Positions 1 to 11,905 of a stretch of 64,000 bases of DNA are shown piece after piece. The translations under genes and the position numbers were made by a program. This stretch comes from Agrypnia vestita (Eukaryota > Arthropoda > Insecta > Trichoptera > Phryganeidae), in assembly GCA_016648135.1 (NCBI GenBank), contig JADDOH010002117.1, positions 124,001-188,000 on the forward strand. Direction: 5' to 3'. Numbering within the stretch: the first letter of the stretch is position 1; each line of letters opens with the position of its first letter. The notes under the pieces were generated by a model that ran no database searches, was not told where the DNA came from, and worked only from the letters and a program-made list of their open reading frames with translations.

Positions 1-624
1 AGCCAAAATATAATCAAAATTTTCGAGAACTGAATAACCCAAAGTAATAACAAAAAATTGGTTAAAAGAATCATGAAGAGGAATTAGATTTTTTTATTTG
101 TTTATCAGAAGCAACAAGTTTGAGCCCCAAGCTTTATCAAGCACAATATTAACCCATTCTACGACAACCTTTAAAATTTACTTTTGTTTTTTTTTATACA
201 GTTTTAAATTTGAATATCATAACCTTTGGAATCTTGATGAGAGAGAACAGTGCAAAAGCCAACAAAAATATTACTAGTGAAAGAACCATAAAACGTTGGA
301 GCAGTGACATCTGCAGAACGAGGTACGCTTATTACGATCATGGTAGCATTTAATATTAATAATAATTCGGTTCCACCAGTTTCCATATTTTCATGAACAT
401 ATTTTAACACTAGAAGCGCCACCGTCCCATTTTTGTCCCATCCGCAAGTTTGATCGTCTATAACTTTTTTGTTCTTTTATTTAGACCGGTGAAACTTTTT
501 GACTTTTAGTAATTTTATGTATTTATATAATTCAAAATGTTTTCAATTTTATAACAAGAATAGTTTATTAAAAGAAATAAGATATACCTAGAAGTGCCAC
601 TTGTCCCTTTTTTGTCCCGTCATT
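1..624. other. AT-rich non-coding stretch with a 34-bp direct repeat
   Basis: No coding region is recognised. A direct repeat containing two GTCCC blocks separated by a T run occurs at 411-444 and again at 589-622, with only a few differences. The second copy lies immediately 5' of the piggyBac fossil. I do not know whether it belongs to that element. Confidence 0.5.
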
Positions 625-1473
625 GTTTCGACGTAGACAAAGATGAAAAATATCTAATAAATGCGTTTCCTTACCTTGGAAAAGATGATAATAGACCAAA
701 TAATGAGGTGATTGGGTTGTGAAGAAATTGATGGAGCCGTACATCAATAAGGGCAAAAATGTTACTTGTGACAACTTTTTCACTTCACTTTTGTTAGCGG
801 AATATTTGAAGTCCAAAAATACTAGTTTCGTAGGCACAATCAATAGAGCTCGCAGAGAAATATCCGTATCCGTGAAGACCGCAAAATAAGAATTATACAG
901 TACATTTTTACTAAAAACCGGTGATACATCATTGACCATTTATTCTAAATCTAATAAAAATATTCTAATGCTCAGCACTATGCATTCCAATATAACAATA
1001 GACTACAATAACAATAATCAAAGAAAAAACCTTATTAAAGACGTTATTATTACAAAACAACAGCTTGAAATATGGAGTAGATATCGTATGATCAAATGAC
1101 TCGTAAATATACATTAAAGGCAGCTTCAAGACGTTGGCCTGTTGATACATTTTATAATTTGTTAGATTTAGCGGGTATAAATGCGTGGGTGTTGTATAAA
1201 ATAATCAACAACAGCAAATTTAAACGCAGAGACTTTTAATTGCAATTGGGAGAAGAATTGGGAGAAAATTATATTTCTAGTAGAAAAACAACTATTCCGA
1301 GAGATTCCATACGAGAGAGAAAAGAAAAACGAACAAGGTGTCTGGTCAAGTCAAAATGCTCAAACAATAAGTCTTATGAGAAGTGCCACCTATGAAAAAA
1401 AACTATCTGCAATAAATGCACAAGTAAAGAATATTATTTACGTGTTAAGTGCTCTACACATAATGATAACTAG
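625..1473 (+). pseudogene. piggyBac-family transposase, C-terminal half, decayed
   Basis: Degenerate transposase of the piggyBac superfamily, which cuts and pastes DNA at TTAA sites. Translating in shifting frames gives, in order: FDVDKDEKYLINAFPYLGKD (first catalytic Asp region, about 630-690), then after a frameshift NVTCDNFFTSLLLAEYLKSK (second Asp, about 755-815), a GT-rich strand, LMLSTMHSN (about 970), then GVDI and after another one-base shift YDQMTRKYT (third Asp pair, 1074-1110), AASRRWPVDTFYNLLDLAGI (1117-1176), and a terminal Cys-rich zinc-finger-like block with the CxxC...CxxC pattern (1340-1470). In-frame TAA at 888 and frameshifts near 718 and 1085 show it is dead. The N-terminal half is missing and no TIR or TTAA pair was found. 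The family call is firm; the subfamily is not. Confidence 0.85.
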
Positions 1474-2164
1474 TTTATAAATATTTGATAATTTATTACA
1501 ATTACAATTATTATGCGAGTAGTTTTGTCATCTTGTCCTTTCGGTGATGAGGTTAATAATACAAATTTGTCATAGGCAAACAAATATTTGTTTTTATTTA
1601 ATATTTCTATGCAACACCTTTTTTGTAAATTAGTCACAACACGCTCCACCTTCCCCTACTTGAGATATTTGAAAATTCTTGCCGATAAGAAATGAGCACT
1701 GCGTGAAAAGCTAACCAAAAAGGAAGCATTTCTGACTAAAGTAATCAAAGAACGGATTTCTCAAAAAACATATTATTTCAAAACCAAATAAAAAATGCAA
1801 AGCACTAAAACATTAAAAAATAATATAATCGGAAGACGATGCATTGATAAGTATATATCGCGAGATAAAATTTTGAAATTTTTATGAATTAATTAAACCA
1901 TCATTTAAATTGAATAACTGGGTAATGAATAAACTATAATAAATTTAAGCAAAAATAAACACATTAATATTGAGAAAAAATAATAGTAGTTACACCAGCA
2001 ATTTTCATAGATGGTGCGAGTATGAAAGAAGTGACTAAAATGAGATATGTAAAATGAATACACCGTTTAAAAAAATATAAATTTCACTTTTGGGGAGAAT
2101 GAGTGGAATAATCAGTAAGGAGTGTTGCAAAATAGTGTACAAATGTTTTATTGTTGCTATTGCC
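1474..2164. other. AT-rich spacer, nothing recognised
   Basis: Low-complexity AT-rich sequence without a protein-like reading in any frame and without obvious repeats. Confidence 0.5.
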
Positions 2165-2490
2165 CTGGTATTCTCTACAGCTCATGTATGGACTTAGAAA
2201 GTGAAGATTTAAGACCCTGAATAGGAAATAAAGAAACATGCTCAATGCTTTTGAGCTATGTTGTTGGCGCCATATGCCTCCATTTTTTAGGAACTCCGAA
2301 ATAAAGAAAGTCTCTCCACAACTTGCAGAGAAATAATTATTTCATACTTTAGGCATGTCGCTCGATGAGGATGAGATAACGTGGAAAAATTGATGATCAC
2401 TAGGATTCTGAAAGGGTGGAGGACGAGAGACTAATCTCCAATGAGATGAATAGACCTGGCTCGAGAGTTAGTTGTCCAAAGTATGGCTAT
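2165..2490 (+). pseudogene. non-LTR retrotransposon, C-terminal fragment
   Basis: Remnant of the last part of an endonuclease-reverse transcriptase. Readings in two frames give MDLESEDLRP (from a YGLESW-type motif), a region equivalent to the Met/Trp-Cys-Trp-Arg-Arg segment, then REIIISYFRHVAR (from the GHVAR motif), DNVEKLMITRILKG and a terminal RSPMRWIDLARE-like block (about 2430-2465). These are the usual order of motifs after the RT domain in insect non-LTR elements. Several stops and frame changes make it a pseudogene; no tail or target duplication is visible. Confidence 0.65.
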
Positions 2491-4039
2491 TAACGAAGAA
2501 ACATAAAAATTAATAAAACTGAAAATATAGTTCTCTGATAAGTACATTGTTTAATGATATCAATATGATCACTTTCAAATAAATAATATTTTACAACGTT
2601 TTGGTAATAATTTTTAAAATCTTCACTGGAAACATATAGACAGAATTTTATATAAAAATTGATTCAGATTAAGAATATACATAATAAAAGAGAAAAAAAA
2701 CTGCCATTAAAGAAGACATAGTGATTCCAAAAAATCATAATAATACATGATATTACTTTTAAAAAGAGAAATAAGAAAATAAAAGTAAAATCACATTTTG
2801 ACGTATATTGATTAAATATATATATTGTTTATAAATATATTTTTGATCATTAAAGTAGAAAAATTATTATCATTGTTGCCTTAACATATATAAGTATAAT
2901 AATATTGTCGTATTTTTCATTACTCAAGTCAAAACAGAAACTCTCATCGACAGGTTAAGTTTCAAACTTAAGCACCAAATCCTTCAATAATATAATAAGA
3001 GCAAATATTAACATTGACATATTATATACTATTTTAAAAATAATAAATAAATTGAAAAATATGTTTCATAACCCAACATTTTTTAAATTTTTATAAAAAT
3101 ATCAAATTGAAAAGCGCTGATGCAATTGTAGAAATAATACAGGCGGGATAGCCGCGTGCAAAATCGTCTCTGAGACGGAAAATCTCTAAAAGTTTTGACA
3201 GTTTAACTTCCTTCTAAAGTTATTACAGGATGACTTTTTGATTGATTGCCTAATGGTGTAATCTTATCCAGCAAAATTAAGATTTCCCCACCGAAGCGGG
3301 AAGCTTTTCATTGAAAATATCCTTTTAATATTAGTGAAAAATATTTCCAATATTTTCATGTTCACGTTTTTGAAGATCTTTTAAATCAGGCAAACTAAAA
3401 TCCACGAATAAAATATGTTTATTTTCATAAATGTGAACAAATATTATGTATGTAGCTGTTTTCTGTATTAAATATTGGAGTAATAAAACAATAATATTGG
3501 AGACAACTGTTATTTGTATGTAAAATTTCTATGCCCTTGTAAATATAAATATGTTGGTTTATTTCCGAAAGATATTTAAAAATTCTGTTCAATTCAAAAA
3601 CAATTCAAGTGCTTTATAATTCTCATATCAAATTTTCTACAAATAAACCCAATATAATAAAAATGTTTGCAATCTTTACGAATTAATAAATAAGCCCCGA
3701 ATTTTTTTATCTTATTTTTATTTTACCTTATGTTTTTAATTAATGTTAATTGAATGATTTTTCTGGATTTGAAATATGATATTTCTCCAATCCTTTTGAA
3801 TATCAATTATTTGTTGGTGGGCAAAAAAAGTTCAAAAATACTTTTTCTTAATCGTTAATATCGTTTATTTATGTGAATGTTAACATTTTACCAAAAATGT
3901 AAAAAATATTTAATATTCAATCCTAAATAAAGAAAAAATCTTCAAAGTTTTTGCTACTACCTATGAGACAACCTATATTAATAAAATCATTTTTTTAACA
4001 ACAAAGTAAATGACTTATTTTTCTTCCCCTATATAGGCC
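2491..4039. other. AT-rich stretch, nothing recognised
   Basis: About 1.5 kb of very AT-rich DNA with poly-A/T runs. No conserved protein motif, tRNA-like fold or clear repeat was found. Confidence 0.5.
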
Positions 4040-4530
4040 CCTTCCATACCCTTACATCCTTCCTTGTTATTTACTAGTTGTAGCCATTTCTTCACTCCAC
4101 AGCGGATATATAGTCGGCCCATCTCTTATGAGGTCTTCCGACGCCTCTTTTATTTTCCCAGAGTCTTCATTTCAGAACTCTGGGAGTCCATCTTGTAGCA
4201 TCTTGCTTTGCAACTTGCCCTGCCCATTTAATTTTGCTTCATGATCCATGATATCCACTGCTCTAGTTCTGCGCCTAATTTCATAATTTCTAATTTTATC
4301 TCTTAGGCTTACGCCAAGAATGGATCTCTCCTTGGATCGTTGTGTGCACTGGAGCTTTTCTACACTTTTCTTTATAAAAGTCATCATCTCCACTTCATAC
4401 GTCATCACTGGCAGTATGCCCGATTGAAATGCTTTTCTTTTTAAGCTAGTTAAGATCTCTTTGTTAGCGAAAATATGTTTGTTTATCAAAAGCAGCCCAG
4501 CCTATTTCTATTCGTCTTGGCAATTCTGCT
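4040..4530 (-). pseudogene. non-LTR retrotransposon 3' end (family 1)
   Basis: C-terminal part of an endonuclease-reverse transcriptase on the minus strand. The 5' side reads PRRIEIGWAAF, followed by an open segment of 105 codons with TSLKRKAFQSGILPVMTYE, KKSVEKLQCTQRSKERSILG, VSLRDKIRNYEIRRRTRAVD and IMDHEAKLNGQGKL; after a frameshift the reading continues as RVL.RLWENKRGVGRPHKRW (about 4115-4170). The RT catalytic core is not present, so this is a 5'-truncated copy as is normal for target-primed insertion. The same family recurs on the plus strand at 63535-64000, and its extreme 3' end probably at 10085-10235. Confidence 0.85.
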
Positions 4531-5944
4531 GTTTGGTTTTCTTTCTCCATTTTTACCTTGTGTCCCAGATAAACACATCCATTTTCTTTAAAAATATTAT
4601 TGTTATTGTTTTCTAGACTCAATTTATTTTATTTTTATATTCATATTATTACCAACTTTGCTCGAAGCCACATGTCAATTCCTTATTTTATTATTATACT
4701 AGTTCTTTGATGTTTTCACTTACAATTACTATGCCGTTAGTAAATCTTACGCTTTGGGTCTTAAAATACCTTGATTTTTCTTTTTTTTTAATTCCTTAAA
4801 ATACCCAAGGAAACTCATAAGTACTGTAAAGTTCCGAATTAATTTTTAACTTCAAAAGTAAATGTTAACACCCGAGTGTCTCACCTACTTCAGGTAATGT
4901 TTGAACTTTTCCTCTAGCGAAGTTTTGATGCCTCCTTTTTTGACGGCGCTAGTACAATAGATTTTTACTCCATCTTTAGCTTGCAGACGAGACTCCAGAA
5001 ATTTCAAGACGTGTGTAGCTTTTCAACCTGCGGAAGACAGTTTGCTCCGTTGGGAGGAAGGCGTATTTCATCTTGACGCGCCGGCTTTAGCGAGCCGCAT
5101 TCTATTGCCATAAATTTGTTAAATTGCAAAATTTAATATCACCTTAGATGACACATTTAGCAAGATGTCTAATAAAGATACATAATTAACTATCCTTAGT
5201 ATGTTCAGTGTACGTGACCTAGGGCTAGTTCAGTGGTAACATCCAAAAATAAAATTTAAACTTATTAAATTAGCCGAAACTTTAAACAACTTTAAATCCA
5301 TGTGCGTAACTATCCCAATTATAATAATTTCGTTGTCTGTCTGTCCCCGTAACTTTTTGTATAGAAAAATGTTTTTTTGAAAAAAAAAATTTTAGTAAAT
5401 TTTTTCCGATTTTTTTAAATAAAATAAGTTCATAAGTATTCTCTGGGAACCGACATGTAAAATAGGGTGGAGCGATTTTTTTTCTCGTTTGATAGTGATC
5501 TAATAGTAAAAAGTTGGTGCCTTCTAGACTTAAATTAAATCATGGAAAATAATATTTGATTTGGTTTACAATAATAGCCTCAGCAACGTCATTGAATTAT
5601 TGAATAAATTTGGTTTTTAGACTCTATTTTGACGCCACGTAAATGTATGAAATTTTAATAAATGGACCTAATTTATTTCACTAATTATTGCAACTATAGT
5701 TTATTTTCAAAACAAAATGAAAAAATGCATGATTTTATGTTGATAACTTATAAAAAGGGGAGAGAGGGAGCGCAGAAGGGGACAGTTAGCAACACTCTCG
5801 TCATGTCGGCGTCATGAGTCGTCAGTGCACTATTGTTTTTCGCTTGCGTTACACGCTCGTTCACCTATTTAACAAATAAGCTTAATTTTGTTTCTTAACA
5901 AATATGCAGGTAATTCGAAGTGAATTTTAGTTTGCTCTTTTTGG
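4531..5944. other. Non-coding, with a dispersed CTGTCTGT repeat
   Basis: No coding signal. Around 5315-5365 there is a short segment reading TTTCGTTGTCTGTCTGTCCC followed by CGTAACTTTTTGT. The same composite motif is found near 19765-19805, 31065-31110 (minus), 50950-51005 and 59700-59750, so it marks an interspersed repeat. A GC-richer patch near 5060-5100 is unexplained. Confidence 0.5.
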
Positions 5945-7565
5945 TGATGTTTGTGAGATAAAAGAGAAAACCTACTTATGAAGATGTCATGAAATACTAT
6001 GAATGAACGAGCCATCAACTAAAGTTGGAATTGGAAAGTGCTAAAGAGCCCAATACTTTCAGAAATAACAAATATAGTGACATCCAGAACTGAAAATATA
6101 TTGCGAACTGCATCTATTCCGATAGTTACATGAACAAGGGTTGTAAAGATGTTAAAAAAATATAATTTAAAATGCAAAAACCTACTCAAGTCTATCAAGA
6201 GACTCTTCCCGGAAAAGTTAGAAATTTTCGGCAAAGCAGCAAGTTACTTTTTGATATTGCAGCATGAAAAGGTAAAAAAATTCACTCAATGTATCTGTTT
6301 AAATGATAAAAAGGTTCCTAAACAAGAATAAACTTTTTTAATTTACTTTTGGAGTACGATAATAGGCAGAATCGATGTAACCGTTACGAAAAATTTTTAA
6401 AAGACCTTAAAGAGGAAACAGAAACAAGAGAACCGCCCAACTACAGCCTTAAATACTTCATCACCTGTTTTGGAAGTACTTCTTCGATATTTTCAGCGTC
6501 CGAAAGGCTTAGAAGTTCAAATAATTTCATAAATACCATAAGCAAAGTATGGCGGTGTTATAAGACTGCTTGAAAAAAGGAAACAAAAATCGCTTGGATA
6601 ATTTGCTAACTCCACATTAACGAACTTCCTTTGAAACATTTGTTTCTCCATATTGATGGGCGTACCTTGGAGGCAAAGAGGCACTGGGCCATTGGGGAAA
6701 GCACTTGAGACTTGTGAACAATTGTCTGTTAAAATTTTCAGCAAATTGAAGGATTGATTCCAGAAATGGCCCAAGATTTAAGTACAGATCAATAGTTCTT
6801 GCACAAGATTGTTTTAGTGGTCCTCTTATGTGATTTTCCAGAAAATCTGCCACATAAACTTCCAGGCAAAATGTCATATGTTCGTTTGGTCACACATGCT
6901 AATTGAATGCTACGTTTATTTGTAATAACAGAGACACCATCGAAAAATTTGTTAATTTTTGCTACATTCGTCGTAAAAGTGTATGCACCATTTTGGTTAA
7001 ATATTAAAAATAAACCATCATGCAAAGATGGCACGCTGCATCTTTTTAACATAATTATGGCCTCTAGGTATCTACTAGAAGATCTAAAAAAGGTTATCAA
7101 TCCTGTCACTCAACGCAATAGCCATTTTGCACATCCAGAGAGCATTCATCTTGCAATGATAACTGATGACACATTCGAGAACTGGTAGCCCGGCGCATAT
7201 CAAAGGCACGCAATATGCCTCAAACAACACTGAGGTTGTTTGAAATGCCATCTGAAAATTTCAATACTTCAACATGTATTGATTTAATAAATTATAAGGA
7301 AATATTAACTGAACCACCGATTATGAAACGCTTGTCTGACTAAGAAATTCAGAATATCGTTGAATCAGGTGGTGAGGGTGAACTGTTATTTTAAAAGCTT
7401 CCGTGCCATACTCAAGCTATTGATCAAGCTATAAAGATAAGAACAGAAGCTTCCACTTCTCAATGCACAAAAAAAGTCACAATTAGGTGCAATGAGAGCC
7501 AAACTGGAATCACGAAACGTAATGCCTAATTTGAGCAAAAAAGAGATTTTCGAGCATATTGATTG
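5945..7565 (+). pseudogene. Conserved uncharacterised repeat-associated protein, decayed
   Basis: A long, broken coding region that I recognise as a protein family seen repeatedly in arthropod genomes as uncharacterised, repetitive proteins; its function is unknown to me. Readings in order: EPILSEITNIVTSRTENIL then ASIPIVT and KMLKKYNLKCKNLLKSIKR (6045-6200), a short Cys/KKVPKQE segment (6290-6330), NELPLKHLFLHIDGRTLEAK (6620-6680), PEMAQDLSTDQ (6760-6795), then a 93-codon open block with MLRLFVITETPSKNLLIFAT, VVKVYAPFW, NKPSCKDGTLHLF, RYLLEDLKKVINPVTQRN and AHPESIHLAMITDD (6907-7188), and finally RRISKARNMPQTTLRLFEMP and LPCHTQAIDQAI (7190-7440). Stops and frameshifts occur between blocks. 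No catalytic triad could be identified, and no TIRs were found. Confidence 0.6.
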
Positions 7566-7959
7566 TTTATATTGTTATTGAATATTATTATTTTAATTTA
7601 TTAATATTTTTGATTATAGAGTTATAATAAACATCTAAATTATATATTATGTATCATTTATTATCCATTTACTATTACATTAAGCTCAATATTTAGCCAT
7701 AACTATACTTAACGTTTTTCATTAAATTTAAATTCTTGAGGTAAGTGTAAAGGCACTTACCACAAGAATTTAAAAAAAAAGTTCTTGAGGCAAAAGACGT
7801 TCACCAAATCAACTGAAAAATAAATTGTATTTTTATTTTAATATAAGGCACTAATCCCCCACTATTAAAACTTTAAATCACAAAAAAAATTTCATACATC
7901 CGTACTCTACCCTAATGTAAAATAACCGTCATTTTTGATGGGTTATAGCTACTAATTTT
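7566..7959. other. AT-rich spacer with a perfect-looking hairpin
   Basis: Non-coding. At 7731-7770 the sequence AATTCTTGAGGTAAGTG faces CACTTACCACAAGAATT across a six-base loop, a hairpin with arms of about 17 bases and one mismatch. A partial third copy of the AGTTCTTGAGG motif follows at about 7780. Confidence 0.55.
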
Positions 7960-8140
7960 ATAAGAAGTATAAAATATACAAGCGAACGTATATGGAAGTC
8001 TTTGTAGGGTGAATGTTGCATTGTGTAAAGTGATCGCTTAAACCAACTTATATAGGTCAAACGCTTACCCTATAAAGACTTCTATAAATGTTTGGGGATT
8101 TAGAGATGGTTAAGAGCAATTGCTTTTTCGGTTCACCACC
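7960..8140 (+). repeat. Fold-back repeat family A, fragment
   Basis: Contains TTGCATTGTGTAAAGTGATC at about 8017-8036 followed by a CTTAAACCAACTTATA-like block and a degenerate GACTTCTATAA end. The same blocks occur in the same order at 43440-43600 and 31850-31975. It is the right-hand arm of the palindromic family described at 43000-43615. Confidence 0.6.
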
Positions 8141-9245
8141 ATGTGACATCCGTCATGCGACGGAAAAGCTCTAAAGGTGTAGAATATTTGATAGATTTTA
8201 GATCTCGATAAAACAAGTACAAAATATGCATGAGTATGATTATAAAGACAATGATAGATACCCTAAGGGCCATAGCCTCCGGCCGCTGCCGGAGAAGGGT
8301 GCCAGACTGACATGCACGCCTAGGGCGTGTGCATCTTTTTATATAATTTACGAACTAAGGAGTCTTGGAGTGTGGCTGTATGAGTGTGAAGAAATCATCC
8401 GAAATGCTGATGGTGCAATGAACTGCCGCCGCGCGTGTCTTGCTCGTGCCCCAATTTGCTAATGTGACATTCATTGCCACTGTGTGTGTGTGTGTAGCCT
8501 AGATTGGTGGTTTCCTGTATTGTGGTATGAATTCCACAAATGTTTCCTATATAAATAACTTCGTCTTTGAAACACTTTCTAATTTATGTTAATTAAAAAT
8601 TATCTCTATATAGTATAGTCTGTTACCCTCGTAACTCGAATAGTAAGGTATACAATTATAATTAAACTCACGTAGAGATGACAAGGAATATGTAATTTAT
8701 GTTTTTCACTAGATTTAATGATCATCATGAATAACCTCTAGGCATAATGTTAAATAAATAAAACTGAAACTCCACTGAATACAGGTTGTTTAACTTATTT
8801 AAAAGACTTGTTAATTTTCAAATGCAAAGATCAAACTGAATACTCTTAAAAAGGATAATGTTTTAGAAAATAACTCCTACTTTATTACCAGAATATGTTT
8901 TTACTTAAGTGACTCAGTTATGAACGAAATTACAAAAAAATAAAAAACAATTTCTACTGTAAAAAAAATATATATTTTGCTAAGGAGAGGATTTAATTAT
9001 GCAAAATTGAATGCATTAACTGATGTTTTAATGTGTCTTAAACATACATCAGGGGACACATTCTTCCGCTATGACCTAACCTCCTTTAGTAAGAAAAACT
9101 ATTTAGTTCATCTCTGTCAATTTTAATACTTTGTGGTCAGTATCTATTGTTAATATACAATACAATAAGAACTCACATGCTGGAGATGTCATCATTTTTA
9201 TAAGATTACTTACATTTTTAGCGTAGTAAATTGAAAAGGGATCCA
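8141..9245. other. Non-coding; small GC-richer island and TG microsatellite
   Basis: The patch 8260-8450 is richer in G+C than its surroundings and holds two short palindromes (around 8279-8294 and 8310-8332). A (TG)n microsatellite lies at 8481-8495. An open frame of 78 codons over the GC patch has no recognisable similarity and I do not call it a gene. Confidence 0.45.
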
Positions 9246-9530
9246 TGAGATAGATTGGTCTTGCGGTCAAGAGCAAAAAGATGATGATAAAATATATGAG
9301 GCGATTATTGAGGCAGCAAAAACAGAGCGCGTCTGCGAAAGACTTGACATGATCACAAATTTTGGAGGACGAATCTGTTAAAAGCTTCAATAACCGAAGA
9401 GCATGCATGAGAAGATATATGAATGCGGTCGAAGCAAAAGTGATGGACATGATGAAGAAGTGAGCGCCAGGGTAGAAAAATATGAATTCCTGCGGGAAAA
9501 AGGCTTGATGGTAATATAGCAGGGGCATGC
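9246..9530 (+). pseudogene. non-LTR retrotransposon 3' end (family 2)
   Basis: Aligns motif by motif with the better copy at 37025-37790: NEEKDDDKIYEAIIEAAKTE corresponds to the NEERMVRKIHDASVDGARK region, EDESVKSFNNRRACMRRYMN matches EDGPVRSLNNRLACMRRCMN, and the terminal NMNSCGKKA corresponds to SVYPRGETA. Two stops near the end and at least one frame change show decay. Only the extreme C-terminus is retained, as expected for a 5'-truncated insertion. Confidence 0.75.
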
Positions 9531-9532
9531 AG

Positions 9533-9737
9533 TGAGAACAAGAAGCATGACTTTATCCTTAGCATAGGTATATTTTGAAAAGGAACCGAAATAAGATATA
9601 TAACTTATAATATTCTAATCACAATAATAAACATAGGTATTATTCAGATTTTAATATTTCACACTATTCTGCCTGAATAATTTCGATTTTTTTTCCAAAT
9701 ATATGATTACAAATAAAAGTCATGCTTCTTGTTCTCA
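9533..9737. repeat. 20-bp perfect inverted repeat flanking 165 bp
   Basis: TGAGAACAAGAAGCATGACT at 9533-9552 is exactly the reverse complement of 9718-9737. The segment begins at the 3' end of the non-LTR fragment. It could be a small fold-back insertion or a partial inverted duplication; there is no coding capacity inside. Confidence 0.6.
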
Positions 9738-10084
9738 AGTTAAATTTACCCCAAAATAAATCACAAGCGAGAAAACGGAGAAGTGATATTTTTGATTCAA
9801 CATAATATTAATGATAAATGAAAAATGCAAAAGTTTTTTTGAAATACATATGTATATTCGAGTATGTATGTAAATCAGGGGCAGACAAGCGTATTCATCA
9901 TAAATAAAATATGTAAAGTTCTATGTAGCAATGTCACTTTCGCTACCAAAAGGTGCATATAATAATGAAATTCAGATTTAAGTAAAAAAATGCATTATTC
10001 TCCATGTAACGATTTCCATCACTAACGTTACCAAAAGGCGTAAATATGAGGTATTAAAACAACAACATAAATCTCAATTACAGG
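9738..10084. other. AT-rich spacer, nothing recognised
   Basis: Non-coding AT-rich sequence; two copies of a CTACCAAAAGGYG-like motif occur near 9943-9956 and 10028-10040 but I cannot assign them. Confidence 0.4.
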
Positions 10085-10235
10085 ACACTGCGCTATACTT
10101 TCCCGAAAGAAAGAAATTGAAAGAAATGGCTACAATTAGCCAACAACAGGGAAGAATGGAAAAATAAGGAAGAGACCTATATCCAGTAGTGGAAAGACGA
10201 AGGCTGTTGAAGAAGAAGAAGAAGAAGCGCTATGC
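10085..10235 (+). pseudogene. non-LTR retrotransposon extreme 3' end with GAA tail
   Basis: Short remnant reading RNGYN/EMATISQQQGRMEK followed by GRDLYPVVERRRL and a (GAA)n microsatellite at 10207-10227. The reading resembles what follows the RPHKRW block in family 1 (compare EEMATTSK.QGRM at about 4040-4090, minus). The microsatellite is best read as the retrotransposon's 3' tail. Confidence 0.6.
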
Positions 10236-11615
10236 TAGATAGCGCCGTTAACTTGCGGCCGGTACATCTAGTAAAATTACATAATGTTTGATCGGTCATA
10301 GATAGTATTTAATAATTTGTTTATATTTTACCGATTCGTATTTAAAAATAAAATTAACTTTACGCTGCTTTAGTTTATATGTTAATAAATAAATAATTAA
10401 CAGTAAATGTCACGATAAAAATAGAGAATTGTGGTTGCCTTAAATTATTTAAAAAAAACACTTTAAATCAAATTTCTAAAATGATTTATCAACTTCGAAG
10501 AAATAAGAAAAAATATTTCAAGGGAAATTACATCAATTTTTTTGGCAAAATATATGTGTTTTTATTTTTGAAAAATATATAATTGACAAGTAACTACTTA
10601 TTGCTGTATCAACCACTAATTTGTTAAAATATACATTTTTTGGGGAAAATGTTCCCTTCGACAGAATACAATGTGAAGGGACCGTTGGCCCCGAAACATG
10701 TATTTACTTCTTAGTTATATAAATAATATTAACACAAAGTAATTTTGCAGTTATTGAAGAAGTTTCAAAAAATATATTTAACAAACCAAAACGTAAAAAT
10801 TGTTTTTTTTTTTTCATAAAACATTTCAAAGATATACATATTTTTATACTAACATATGAAATTGTCAAGTCCAATATATTTCGCTTTACGACATTCATAA
10901 AAGCTCAGTGTGGTTATCGAAAATTTCAAAATTGCTATAAGAACCATTTCGGTAAAGAGGTTAGTTTACGACAAAAATCATGAAGAAAACCAGTGTTCTG
11001 GTCCCCGAGCTTCAGAAATATAATATATTCAGGAATCAGAAGGGACTTATGTACTATTTTTTAACATTCATTTACGATAAGCACTTTATACAGACGATAA
11101 AAGAGTAACGAGCTCATATTTTTCATAAGTATCTTATAAGCCTTAAAGTTACACGTATAAATAAAAATTTTGCACAATATTACTGATAAAATAGTAGCAC
11201 TTAGAAAGCAAGAGATTTTTTTTGATATCACGTAGATACGCTTACGTGACGTCATTTCGTACGACTGATACATAAATTGAATTGTATGGAAAAATGTACA
11301 CTCAGAAAATAAATTTATATTTTAATGGCAAAAAGCTCTGGCATTTGGAATTTCAAATTTATTTTAAATCATTAATCTGAAACAAAAAAAAAATATATTT
11401 AAGCTACAATTCTGGTTGACTTAAATAAAAAGACTATTAATTGTTATAACTAAACTGGCTCCAGCTGTGTAGCAATTAAACTTTTCAAATAAAACTGGAT
11501 AAAATAATTGGTTTTTTCACATTAATAATAAATTTATACTCTCGAACCAAAACGAAATAATCATTACCTATCCACACAATGCCTCGTAATTATACGAAAT
11601 AAATTATTTTCAAGA
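10236..11615. other. AT-rich stretch with a decayed ribozyme-like motif
   Basis: Mostly non-coding AT-rich DNA. At 10665-10703 AAGGGACCGTTGGCCCC is followed by GAAACATGTA, the stem II and GAAA parts of the hammerhead-like motif found elsewhere in the window, but the CUGANGA part is mutated (AATGTGA) and stem I does not pair. I see it as a dead relic. Confidence 0.4.
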
Positions 11616-11905
11616 TATATAATAGATATTTCATAGAAACGAAGCTATTTTCTTGTATGGGAAAATAGGTATGAAAGCTTTTTTTCGGGTGTTTATAGGA
11701 CTTACGACCTATCGTACGGCTAGTTTGCTAGTTTAAGTGATCACTTTACACAAAGTTACCCTCATCGATTCCATGACAGACTACCATAACAATCCAATTT
11801 TTGGAAGTTGTATATAGATATATATATATTAAATTTGCACTACATATATTTCATATAAGTTGCATTTTACTACCACCATTTGTGGTCGAAATTTGTAATC
11901 CCCAT
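11616..11905 (-). repeat. Fold-back repeat family, variant B
   Basis: Contains AAGTGATCACTTTACACAAA (reverse of TTTGTGTAAAGTGATCACTT) and, further right, GCATTTTACTACCACC. The reverse complement matches 39560-39820, which has GGTGGCGGTAGTAAAATACA and ATTGTGTAAAGTGATC in the same order and spacing. A related subfamily of the repeat at 43000-43615. Confidence 0.6.
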
